Positions 19,979-29,974 of a DNA stretch of 64,000 nucleotides are shown one piece after another. Position 1 is the first letter of the stretch, and each line of letters begins with the position of its first letter. The stretch is from Stomoxys calcitrans (taxonomy: Eukaryota > Arthropoda > Insecta > Diptera > Muscidae), in assembly GCF_963082655.1 (NCBI RefSeq), contig NC_081554.1, forward strand, positions 96,912,245-96,976,244. Reading direction: 5' to 3'. The notes under the pieces were generated by a model. That model saw only the letters and a program-made list of their open reading frames with translations, was not told the origin of the DNA and did not search any database. The position numbers and the translations under genes were made by a program.

Positions 19979-21882
19979 ATGTTGATAACAGCTTTTGCCA
20001 AAAACGGTACGTCGATTTATTCCTTTAACATAAACAACCACATTTTGTTGAATAAGTCAACATACCGGGGAAGTCCTGTACACGATGGCAATATTCAAGA
20101 GTTTGTCAGCACTCTAGTTGAAAAGTATATACCATCAAATCTACCACAATGGCAAGTGATTGTCATACCAACAGCGGTAACCAAATCTTCGCTGAATACC
20201 GAAAGCAGTGACACTGAGGTAGATGGGCAGCAGGTATAGTACGAGTATAGGAGATCTGTTTGTGTTTGTGTGGCCTATAAATGATTGCTTACTCTCCACT
20301 TTAGGATGAACATTTCTTCATACTTCTGAAAATACATCATCTGATCATAGCGGAGGAAGAGGATCTGCATATAAGTGAAATGCTAATGCTTCGAGATAAC
20401 ACGGAAATGCCCATCATTGAAATAGGCGGCGAGAGCAGAAATCAGGCTAAAAGTAAACGTCTATCACATTTCATTCGTAAGCCTGAACACATTGAGAGAC
20501 TACTCAAATACCTGTTAAGGGTGATCATTAATCAATGGAATAAGTTCATATATGAATTTGAATCTCTGGACGGACCAGACGGAACCACTGGCGTTCAAAT
20601 CACATCTATCACCCAACTATTTTCCGTTCTTTTGATTTTAACGGTTAATGTGGCCTTAGCATATTGGAAATGCCAAACGGTGAATAAGAGGAAGCCCTAT
20701 CGCCTTCAAAGGTATCAGTTCGAAACAGAAAGCAAATTCCAAGTTATACGTAGACTCCTTTACAAAGAAGCTGAAGATAGACATTTGTCATGGAATGCGT
20801 GTAAAATCGCTGTTCAAAACTCAATGCACCCTGCGAATCTCGCAAAAACTTGGGCTACTTTGCTATGGAAAATAAACGTCAACAGTGTTCTGGCACTTCC
20901 CTATCGTTGCTATTGTGAACTGTTGGCCCTCAAAGAATTGATTGTCAAGGGCCAAACCACAATGGTGTCCACATATTTTGGACAACTTTCGGTGTTCATG
21001 CCTTTGCTGATATATGCCAACATGGAATTTCTTAGGGTTTGTTATGAAATATTCAAAGCTCCGGTCAATATTTTCGAGGAACTGGTTCAATATCCCTCCA
21101 AAGAGATGAATAAACTCCAAAAAATGTCTTATTCTGGACGAAAAATTGTTTCATTTTCCAAGTCAATCGATGCCCAGGAGCTGCGAAAGCGCATCGACTT
21201 TAACGATGAAATGCGCGAGTCGGAGTTTGTACTTTCCTGTTTGTCGGGTGCCATCTACGATTACTTCCAAGCTCATTCAAAAGACGTTCCGGTACCGAAA
21301 ATGCTCAATACCACTTGTCGAACAATTGCTAAGGGATATTTCACCGACAAGTTTGATGATAAATCGGCCTACATTGGTGGGGTGGTTTTTCTTCAGCTCC
21401 CCCTTAATGTACCAAATCGAGAACATATACTGCAAATTCATTCAATCGTAAACGAGATTCGCCGCAAGCAAATTATGATATTTTTAGCTTCTATGGGTCA
21501 AACAAAATTTGATATGTTGACTTCAATTTTTCCTCGAGTTTTTACCAAGGTCTGCATCAATTATTTTTCTTCGAATTTTCCCATCACCATAACCGAAATT
21601 CACGGTGAAAGTACCAACTTTGAAACCACTTGGGGCCAAACAGTGCAGGATGTTTTATTTTTCAGACCACCTCAGTCCAAAACATGTGAGTATAAATATC
21701 AGATGATAATGCCGAAAGCAAGCATATTATATTTTCTCCTTCATTCCGTAGGTCTCTCGCTGAACATACATCACTTTGGTGATAAATACCGTTTGGCCGT
21801 CATGGCCGACACACAGCTTGGCCCAGATCATATGAAAATCGTGAAATCATTTGAGAACTACATGGAAGGCATTTATGCCTAA
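19979..21882 (+). CDS. Chimeric WSD acyltransferase-like gene, copy B
   Basis: Copy B lacks WSD exon 1 and the acceptor of exon 2. The duplication junction joins it to sequence upstream of RPA3 copy A. An ATG at 19979 gives MLITAFAKNGTSIYS and continues in frame into FNINNHILL, the normal exon 2 reading. Exons would be 19979-20233 and 20305-21882, with the same intron donor and acceptor as copy A, giving about 610 residues. The roughly 95 N-terminal residues seen in copy A are replaced by about 15 new ones. The 500-residue last exon is identical to copy A. Whether it is transcribed is unknown. It may be a pseudogene, a young chimeric gene, or an assembly artefact. Confidence 0.65.
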
Positions 21883-22033
21883 ACAGTCATTCGTCAATAA
21901 ATTTGATTTATGTAAAAATAAACTGTGATTATCTTTGATTAATTTTGCGACTATGTTTTCACTTCTTACCATTTGTTGAACATGTATTATAGACAAATAC
22001 ATTGTATAGTCCGTCTAGAAGTTGTTCAAAATT

Positions 22034-22767
22034 GTTATAATGGCTGGTACTATATTCATTTTTCACAGAGGTCGCAATTTCTATCCGATTTGGCTCAAAT
22101 TTTGCATGACGAATTTTATTCTTACATTCAACTACTGTGTCAAACAAGGTTCAAATCGGTTCATAACCTGATATAGCTGTCACATAAACCGATCTGGGAT
22201 CTTGACTTCTTGAGCTTCTAGAGGGCGCAATTCCTATCCGATTTGGCTGAAATTTTGCATGACGTATTTTATTCTTACTTTCAACTACTGTGTCAAATAA
22301 GGTTCAAATCCGTTCATAGCCTGATATAGCTGTCATATAAACCGATCTGGGATCTTGACTTCTTGAGCCTGTAGAGATCGCAATTATTATCCGATTTGCC
22401 TGAAATTTTGTACGACGGATTCTCTCATGACCATCAACATACGTTTTTATTATGGTCTGAATCGGTCTATAGTCCGATACAGCTCCCATACAAATCGATC
22501 TCTCTATTTTACTTCTTGAGCCCCCAAAGGGCGCAATTCTTATTCGAATTGGCTGACATTTTACACAGGTCTCCAACATATAATTTAATTGTGGTCCAAA
22601 CCGGACCATATCTTGATATCTCTCTAATAGCAGAGCAAATCTTTTCTTATATCCTGTTTTGCCTAAGAAGGATGCCGGGAAAAGAACTCGACAAATGCGA
22701 TCCATGGTGGAGGGTATATAAGATTTGGCCCGGCCGAACTTAGCACGCTTTAACTTGTTTTTAATAT
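22034..22767. repeat. Muscid-type repeat (in duplication copy B)
   Basis: This is the counterpart of 16882-17615 at constant offset 5152. It directly abuts the WSD 3' region because the Penelope-like element is absent. Confidence 0.75.
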
Positions 22768-22792
22768 ATAATAGTATACCGCGATATGTCGC

Positions 22793-23904
22793 AAATGTTT
22801 TGATATGTCGAATATTTACCGCGATATGTCGAATATTTATCGCCAACCACAACAAATATGGGCCAGATGAGTAAGTTAATAAATACATACAATCCACATA
22901 TAATAGATATACAATCCACATATAAAGGAATCTATCGGTTTGATTCCATGAACCTAGAAGCGGTCTTCATTTTTGACTGCTGCAAAATAACGAGCATATA
23001 AAAAACAAGTAAAAGCGTGCTAAATTCAGCCAGGCCAACCAAATCGAGTAATTGACCGTCCAGAGGCTCAAAAAGTTGGGAGATCGGCTTATATAGCAGC
23101 TATATCAGTTTATTAACCGATTGAGGCCATTCTTGACACAGCATTTGGAAATAATACCAAAACGATACGTGCAAAATTTCAGCCAAATCGGATAAGAATT
23201 GCGCCCTCTAGAATCTCAAGAAGTCAAGACCCAAGATCGGTTTGTAAGGCAGCTATATTAAAACATTGACCGATTTGACCCTTTTACAATCCCAACCGAC
23301 CTACACTTATATGTGTACATGTGCAAAATTTTATATGTGTACATGTGCAAATGTTTTGATATGTCGAATATTTACCGCGATATGTCGAATATTTATCGCC
23401 AACCACAACAAATATGGGCCAGATGAGTAAGTTAATAAATACATACAATCCACATATAATAGATATACAATCCACATATAAAGGAATCTATCGGTTTGAT
23501 TCCATGAACCTAGAAGCCGTCTTCATTTTTGACTGCTGCAAAATAACGAGCATATAAAAAACAAGTAAAAGCGTGCTAAATTCAGCCAGGCCAACCAAAT
23601 CGAGTAATTGCACCGTCCAGAGGCTCAAAAAGTTGGGAGATCGGCTTATATAGCAGCTATATCAGTTTATTAACCGATTGAGGCCATTCTTGACACAGCA
23701 GTTGGAAATAATACCAAAACGATACGTGCAAAATTTCAGCCAAATCGGATAAGAATTGCGCCCTCTAGAATCTCAAGAAGTCAAGACCCAAGATCGGTTT
23801 GTAAGGCAGCTATATTAAAACATTGACCGATTTGACCCTTTTACAATCCCAACCGACCTACACTTATATGTGTACATGTGCAAAATTTAAAATATCATGA
23901 CGAT
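22793..23904. repeat. 556-bp tandem duplication (copy B)
   Basis: This is the counterpart of 17641-18752, with the two units starting at about 22793 and 23349. It carries G at 22962 where copy A has C at 17810. Confidence 0.88.
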
Positions 23905-24599
23905 CAAGAATATATATACTTTATGGGCCTTAGACGCATATTTCGAGGTGTTACAAACGGAATGACGAAATTAGTATACCCCCATCCTATGGAGGAGGGC
24001 ATAAAAACGGAGCTAGCGCATAGACACGACCACCGGGGGACGAACAGTTTATTTGTGATAAAGTGTTAGCTATTATTTTAGGGCTTAGAAAGGGATATAA
24101 ATAAATTGAATTTGGAAGCGCCACGAAAGTGGTTAAAATAAATGTCAAATCCGAAACAAGAAAGGTAAAAACGGCCGGATCTCATATCTTTTTATACTCA
24201 TAACACTACTTGTTCAGCCGGTATAACATACCGCAATATACTCATGGTCATACCTAGGACGACATAAAATAGGTGACCATATCAGATGACAATTGGCATA
24301 CATGCTCGCAATGGTTTAGGTCTTCTCATTATTAACCTTGCAAGCAAATGCACAAATTTATTCTATCCTGTACCACAATAATGGTTTAAGGTATCATAAA
24401 AATAAGCGCAATATACTAAAGCAATCTGCCTAAAAAATTTTCTTAACCAAAGACTTGCCAACAAATGATTTAAGGCCACCATTTCAAGAAATAGAAATAA
24501 AGGAAAATCTGCAAATTCGGAACTTTTATAGTGTAGTTATTTAACAAAATTACTTAGCGATTATCTTATAAATAAACATCGTATAGGAATAAACAAAGT

Positions 24600-24935
24600 T
24601 TAGCCACAACGATAAATCTCCTTGCAATTATTCATAAACTGAACCATCATATTGTAAGCCTCTTTATCAAAGTCCGCGTTGTCGCCTTTTAAGCAAATAA
24701 CTTCTTTAGCCTTCACAGCCGTGGGGCCTGAAGGTCTACCTATGACCTCAACCCAATCACCTTTCGATGCGGTGATAGATTCTGGAAGCAGAACAGTAAT
24801 TCTTTGGTCATCAGTTGAGCTGGCTGATAAGTTCATCCCGGCTTTATCCTCCACACACAATATGATGCTAATATTTTGCCCGGCAAATTGTCTTAGCATG
24901 CTGCCGTTCACATGAATACGCTCTTCAAATGCCAT
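24600..24935 (-). CDS. RPA3: Replication protein A subunit 3 (RPA14), copy B
   Basis: This is a complete single-exon second copy encoding the same 111 residues as 19448-19783. It has one synonymous difference in a Gly codon (24726 G versus 19574 T). Its upstream region continues into unique DNA, so by position this copy keeps the original 5' flank, while copy A's upstream is shared with the chimeric WSD gene. The E2F-type site is repeated at 25022-25029. Confidence 0.93.
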   Translation of the reverse strand: MAFEERIHVNGSMLRQFAGQNISIILCVEDKAGMNLSASSTDDQRITVLLPESITASKGDWVEVIGRPSGPTAVKAKEVICLKGDNADFDKEAYNMMVQFMNNCKEIYRCG

Positions 24936-25021
24936 GACTTCTTTGAAATTTTGAGAATTATGCTGATTTAATAAACAATATTGCGAAATTGTTAAAAAAA
25001 AACAATAGTAGCCAAACAGAA

Positions 25022-25029
25022 TCCCGCCG
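25022..25029 (-). promoter_or_regulatory. E2F-like site upstream of RPA3 copy B
   Basis: Same CGGCGGGA core as at 19870-19877, about 87 bp upstream of the copy B start codon. Confidence 0.5.
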
Positions 25030-25136
25030 AAAGCACCGATGAATTAAGTATCTAAGTCTTCTTCTTCTCGTTCTCAGGCTGACATTCACCTATAATGTCA
25101 TAGGCGTTTTATACTACACATCGTGTTTACATGTTG

Positions 25137-25450
25137 ATAACAGCTTTTGCCAAAAACGGTACGTCGATTTATTCCTTTCTTTAATTTTTTTTTTAATTTT
25201 CCATACTTTTCTTTTGTTATAGTTTAATTTTTAACAGAATGTGTTACACACACCCACACAAATTTGTAGCGTGTGTTGGCAAAACAATGATCAAACAATG
25301 ATGACAAGATGACGGATTAAACCATATGATTTGTGGTTGTTGTACAAATGAGACCACCTTTAATCTTGCCATGATAGGGAGTACAGTTTTTGCCAAAGCG
25401 GTACATCGATTTTTTCTTTCCTATAATTTCATTTAATTGTTCATACTTTA
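25137..25450. repeat. Diverged ~75-bp direct repeat pair
   Basis: 25137-25215 (TTTTGCCAAAAACGGTACGT ... TTTCCATACTTTTCTTTT) is echoed at 25384-25450 (TTTTTGCCAAAGCGGTACAT ... GTTCATACTTTACTTCTC). The repeats are imperfect and about 245 bp apart. They lie just outside RPA3 copy B; the right duplication breakpoint (25178) falls inside the first one. Confidence 0.55.
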
Positions 25451-25855
25451 CTTCTCATTTTATAACTTCATTATGCATATAACGTGTTTTTTAATATCTG
25501 TCAATTAATGACTACACATTTATTTGTAAACGGTAATCGATAGACACCATTCATCGAAAAAAAAATCGAATGATATTGGTCTCAGCCATGACTGATGGTT
25601 AGGTGTACATGTGTCTAATGCACCCTTATTTTCATCAATATTAGGGGTGTTTTATTTTCCCATTTAGCTGATTTTCTCGTTTAGTTCGTATGGAGAAAAA
25701 TGCTATCCTCGTTTATATGTATGTATAAGCGGCTAATCTAAACCCCTATTATTAAAAGATATGGCGTCACAATTCAATTTGAATAACAAAACTAAAAGAG
25801 GAAGAACGCAACATATTTATTCAAGGTCATACGAACAGCTAAGCAAATTTTTTTT

Positions 25856-26097
25856 TATTTTTGTTTTGATTTTGTTGTAAATCTAAATTTCAAAGACTTC
25901 ATAACACAGCTGTGATTTTTTCTAAATTCTTAAAAATATGTTCTATTTGATCCGTTACTCGACACATAAGCTGTTCTGTTGCTTATGTGTAGAATAACGG
26001 ATCAAGTAGAACATATTTTTAAGAATTTATAAAAGATCACGGCTGTGTTATGAAGTCTTTGACATTTAGATTTACTGCATAATCAAAACAAAAATAA
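25856..26097. repeat. Long hairpin (foldback) with ~116-bp arms
   Basis: The left arm (about 25856-25971) contains GACTTCATAACACAGCTGTG, TTCTTAAAAATATGTTCTA, GATCCGTTACTCGACACATA. It is mirrored by the right arm (about 25981-26097) with only a few mismatches. The loop is nine bases (TGTTCTGTT, 25972-25980). It could be a MITE or a hairpin-forming sequence. No target duplication was recognised. Confidence 0.85.
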
Positions 26098-26203
26098 TGA
26101 TGAAAATACATATATAAAACACATTTGACGAGGATAAGTTTAAAAAACAAGTTTATTTCTAAAACCACTTTGACATTTCAATTCACGACATTTGCCACTT
26201 GTT

Positions 26204-26700
26204 GTTTGGTAATACTTTTCATTCGACTGACAACAAAAACCGTTGATTTCTTTATGTTTTTGTCAGAAGGAAAAAAACCCGCTCTAATCGAAAAAAATTA
26301 CATGTGGCACTTTGCCATTTCAATTGACGGCATTTGCCACTTAAGGTAGTTTCATTGGAGGTAGAGTTTCGTTTGGTAATACTTTTAATTCGACTGACAA
26401 CAAAAACCGTTGATTTCTTTATGTCTTTGTCAAAAGGAATAGAACCCGCTCTAATCGAAAAAAATTACATGTGCTACTTTGACATTTCAATTTACGGCAT
26501 TTGCCACTTAAGGTAGTTTCATTGGGGGTAGAGTTTTGTTTGGTAATACTTTTCATTCGACTGACAACAAAAACCGTTGATTTCTTTATTTTTTTTTTGT
26601 CAGAATGAATAGAGCACGCTCTAATAGAAAAAAATTACATGTGCTATTTTGAAAAGTGATTTGCATATGTTAGTTTCGTTTGTATCATACGAAATGTACA
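26204..26700. repeat. 167-bp tandem repeat, three units
   Basis: GTTTGGTAATACTTTT starts units at 26204, 26371 and 26538, an exact 167-bp period. Each unit contains GACTGACAACAAAAACCGTT, CGCTCTAATCGAAAAAAATT and GGCATTTGCCACTTAAGGTA. Differences between units are single bases and short indels. Two 60-74 codon frames over the first units are repeat-derived. Confidence 0.85.
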
Positions 26701-26815
26701 ACTTAGCATGTGCTAAATTTGACATTTCATAAGACAACTACATGCTGTGTAATATAGCCTTAAATAAGAAGCCAAAGCAGTCATAAGTGCATCCTAGTCG
26801 TATACGTATACTGTT

Positions 26816-27085
26816 GTTGTTGTTGTAGCTACATTTGCATGTGTAGTTGGCAATCCTCGTCAAGTTCTATCGGCAAGCAAGCTCGTTCCGGTCTATACGA
26901 CCGATCGCCGCAGGAACATGATGGCCATTGGTTATTTAATTTATTTAAAGCACTAATAACTCGCCTTTTCGTATCGAGCATCACAAGCATAAGACGGTGC
27001 CACCCGGCTTCTCACAGATGCTCTCCGCTCGATACCACTGATTGTCAAACTGTGGACACGCCCGGTAGCTTATAACTAAGCTACT
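26816..27085. repeat. Foldback-family repeat, left part (split by LTR element)
   Basis: This starts with a (TTG)n run and shares CAATCCTCGTCAAG, GACCGATCGCCGC, ATAACTCGCC and ATACCACTGATTGTC-type blocks with copies at 45890-46695 and 58880-59283. It is interrupted at 27085 by the LTR retrotransposon and resumes at 37604 with CTTGACAGCAATGAACACC, as seen uninterrupted at 59013-59043. Confidence 0.7.
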
Positions 27086-29207
27086 TGTAGCGTGTCACCC
27101 TATGTCTGATTAGAGAAGAGCGACATCTGGGTTTGAACAGTCTGTTTTTTTTATGGCAGCTGGTGAATGCAACCCTGCGATACCAGCATATGTTACCTCC
27201 ACATACAAAGGTAACTACTACAATGAAAATCGAGGAAACCATATGTTGTTTGTTTTTGCTATTTTGGAAAACAAAATTTTATGATGGTTCCTCGGTGGAC
27301 ATGATGGCTTGGGGGAACCATGATGGACAGTAAAGGGAAGATGACGAGTTCTTTTTGGATGGAGCCGTGCAAGCAGTAAGAGGTGGTGTACTCAAGAGTG
27401 TTGAAAGTGGTGTTTCAAAAAGAGAGAAAACTTTAAAAAAAAAAGAAAAGGTTATGTTGTGTTCTACAAACCTTTGATTGTGAGCTTGACAAACAAAAGA
27501 GAAAAAAAAAACAAATCAGAATATGTGATGCCAAAGGCATAAAGTTTTTTATTTAAAAGCAAATAAATGTTCCTTTTTTTGTGAAAGGAATAAAGACTAG
27601 CTTTTGTAGTAAAAAAGCTGAAGTTACTTTAGATCAACTTAAAGCTAAATAAACTTATTAGTGCTAATTAATGCTAAAGAAAAAAGATCCTGTGAAATAT
27701 AAAAAGCTTTGAAAAAGAACGTTAATTTGAGCCACGAATAAAACATAGCAAAGACTAAACAGAACAACAAAAACTTTTTGTCAAATAATAAATACCCACC
27801 TCTACTGCAATTTTAACCATCGTCATCCACGGCAACGTCAACATTTCCATCCTCAACAACATCATCATCTCATCAGCATCTCCAGCTTCATCATTGGTTC
27901 CACCGCCGCCATCTGCTCCAGTGTCCCCGAGGGAATTTTGCACCAGCAGCCCGTAGGTGCCAAGGTAGGCCGATGTATGCTCCTTTTTATATGTTCAATA
28001 CTTAGAACGATACACAGAGAAACTTAGCTTGACACACATCCTGGAATAAAAATATAAGAAATAAAAAAAAAAAGAAAACAGAATAACTTAGGCAGCAAAC
28101 AGGGTAGACATTGGGTTTCATATCTGCAGTCCGGTGATTGAACGGACGATACAACCTAGGAAGTAGGGTGAGCTCATTCTAGGGCACTAGGAATACACTT
28201 TAAATAAAAGACCCTTTGGTCGTTTAATGTTGTCCCTGCAGGTTGGCTAAAAAAAAAAAAAAAGAAAAACAAGAAATTATATATTTTTATTGAGGGTAAG
28301 ACATTACACGAACTACCTATACATACTTACCAAGAACATAAAAAGGGAGATCCAGGACACCTCCGCTACCAAATTGTCTTGCTATCCAGGGGAGCCGTCG
28401 TCGAAGCATTCCAGTCCGGCGATCTGACAGACGCAACAAAGGCACTTTTCTGAAAAGAAAAAAAAAAACAGTTATATATATATTGTAATTTTTTTATTTT
28501 TTTTTTTTTAAGTCCTTTTGGATTGATTTTAGAAGTTTGATTTGTTTTAATCTTTATCTAATTAATTGAATTTCTTACTTTGCATTGCCTTAAAAATTGC
28601 GTTTTTTTTTTGTTTTTGTAAATTGCAGTAATTATAAAGCTTTCTTTAACATTTAAATATTTTGATCAATGTTAATTTAACGTATAGAATCAAAATCAGA
28701 GGATGTAACCTCTAAATAAAGCCCATACATACCTTTTATAACGTAGAAATGAAATTCCACTTGGCTTAGTATTCTCATTTCGCTATGGAAGAGTAGATCA
28801 TTAAGGTAAGGAAGGGGTAGTGCACCATGCTGTAGAGGGGGAACGGGGAGACGATTCTGGGGTATCCAAAACTGTTGGACAACGGATACCATGGTTGGGG
28901 TGGGCCGTCCAGGGCACTGTAGGATGTCTCAGTGCCCCCTGAAGAGCGAATCCATAGCGGTAAGTGCGAGTAAGAAGGCGAATAACGTGCCTGCCGTAAA
29001 GTAAGTATGACCCTGTGTTGTTATCCCATCCAGAGCTGGTTTCAATTTAGTTTTTTTTGTCAGCTGTCTCTGGACATGGTGTGTTGGCAAGAACCGCGCC
29101 CCAGACTGAGCCACAGCCGGAGCTCTAACGCCAACAGCCAGCGCCCGCCAGCACACTATGTCCCCTTTCTCCGCTGAGGCAGTTCGGACCCTCCGGGGTC
29201 CACGACA
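27086..29207 (+). repeat. 5' long terminal repeat
   Basis: About 2122 bp, TG...CA bounded, nearly identical to 35481-37603. This is unusually long for a gypsy-type LTR. The small open frames inside occur in both LTRs and show no protein features. Confidence 0.93.
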
Positions 29208-29211
29208 AGAA

Positions 29212-29231
29212 TGGCGCCCGCAACATGGGGC
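29212..29231 (+). promoter_or_regulatory. Primer binding site, tRNA-Lys-like
   Basis: TGGCGCCC followed by GC and AACATGGGGC lies four bases after the 5' LTR. It resembles the complement of the 3' end of fly tRNA-Lys (TGGCGCCCAACGTGGGGC), with a 2-base insertion and one mismatch. Confidence 0.6.
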
Positions 29232-29974
29232 CCGAGTTATCGGGTTGACCGCATCATTTTATCGCCACAGCCAGCAACTGATCGGATTTCGGTTACCGGA
29301 TTGAGTCCCGATCGTAAGTTTTCAAAAGCTTGGATCGCGTGCCAAACTGGTGGTGACTGGAAGCTGGTTAGATGCAGGATGTGGCACGGTGTTTTACTAA
29401 TCTTTAACTCCCGTAAGTCACGAAGTTTAAGGATTTTGGTATCCGCATTTCGTTTGCGACGGGCCTGAGGAGAGAAGGAGATGCCATTATATACAATAGT
29501 TAACTGCAATAGCCCAAATTACTTTGGCTTACCTGTCCGTCCGCTTAATACAATCATACCCATGAGCCAAAGCACATGAGACGTTGTTGGGTTTATCTTT
29601 ATGTTTTCAACAACAGCCGTGTGGTTATGTCCGTAGGTAGCAAACGTAATACCAATATACTACAGCATCTCAGGGTCATACAATGCATTACGGCAGAGAA
29701 AGCAGTTTCCGGATACGTTTGGAGAAGTCCTATTTGGAAACTTAGAATGCTTCGCTTATCCGCTTGGATTTGCTCTTCTCTCACTTGTTCCCCACCTTAT
29801 AGTAGGATATATGCACTACACTTTCTACCTTGTTTGTGAATTTTGGTTTTCATATCTGCGTTTAAAGAAGAAGACATAATTAGTGTATTTAGAGTTTGAG
29901 TTGGCTGAATTTGGTAATTTGGAATTGTCATCAAGTTTAATTAGTAGTATAGGTTATAGGTTGGAGTAGGTTTA
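29232..29974 (+). other. LTR element 5' leader
   Basis: About 740 bp between the primer site and the gag start. It has no supportable coding region; short frames on both strands show no features. Confidence 0.5.

Larger units (their letters stand above)
13078..20026. repeat. Tandem segmental duplication, copy A
   Basis: From TTT at 13078-13080 to TTT at 20024-20026 this segment is repeated as copy B (20024-25178). Offsets are constant: 6946 bp for the WSD part and 5152 bp for the part right of the Penelope insertion. The 1794-bp difference equals that insertion (15088-16881). Only two substitutions were noticed, at 17810 (C; G in B) and 19574 (T; G in B). The left breakpoint is four bases inside WSD exon 2. 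Confidence 0.95.
20024..25178. repeat. Tandem segmental duplication, copy B
   Basis: This is head-to-tail with copy A and shares TTT with it at 20024-20026. It contains the truncated WSD gene, the uninterrupted Penelope target site at 22027-22043, the repeat block, the 556-bp pair and RPA3. After 25178 the sequence continues as unique DNA (CTTTAATTTT), so this side is the original right flank. Identity with copy A is close to 100 percent. Confidence 0.95.

Noticed and set aside
27755..27943. 62-codon minus-strand frame in the LTR, repeated at 36151-36339
   Set aside because: It is repeated only because both LTRs contain it. Low-complexity Gly/Asp/Met content and no start context or family resemblance.
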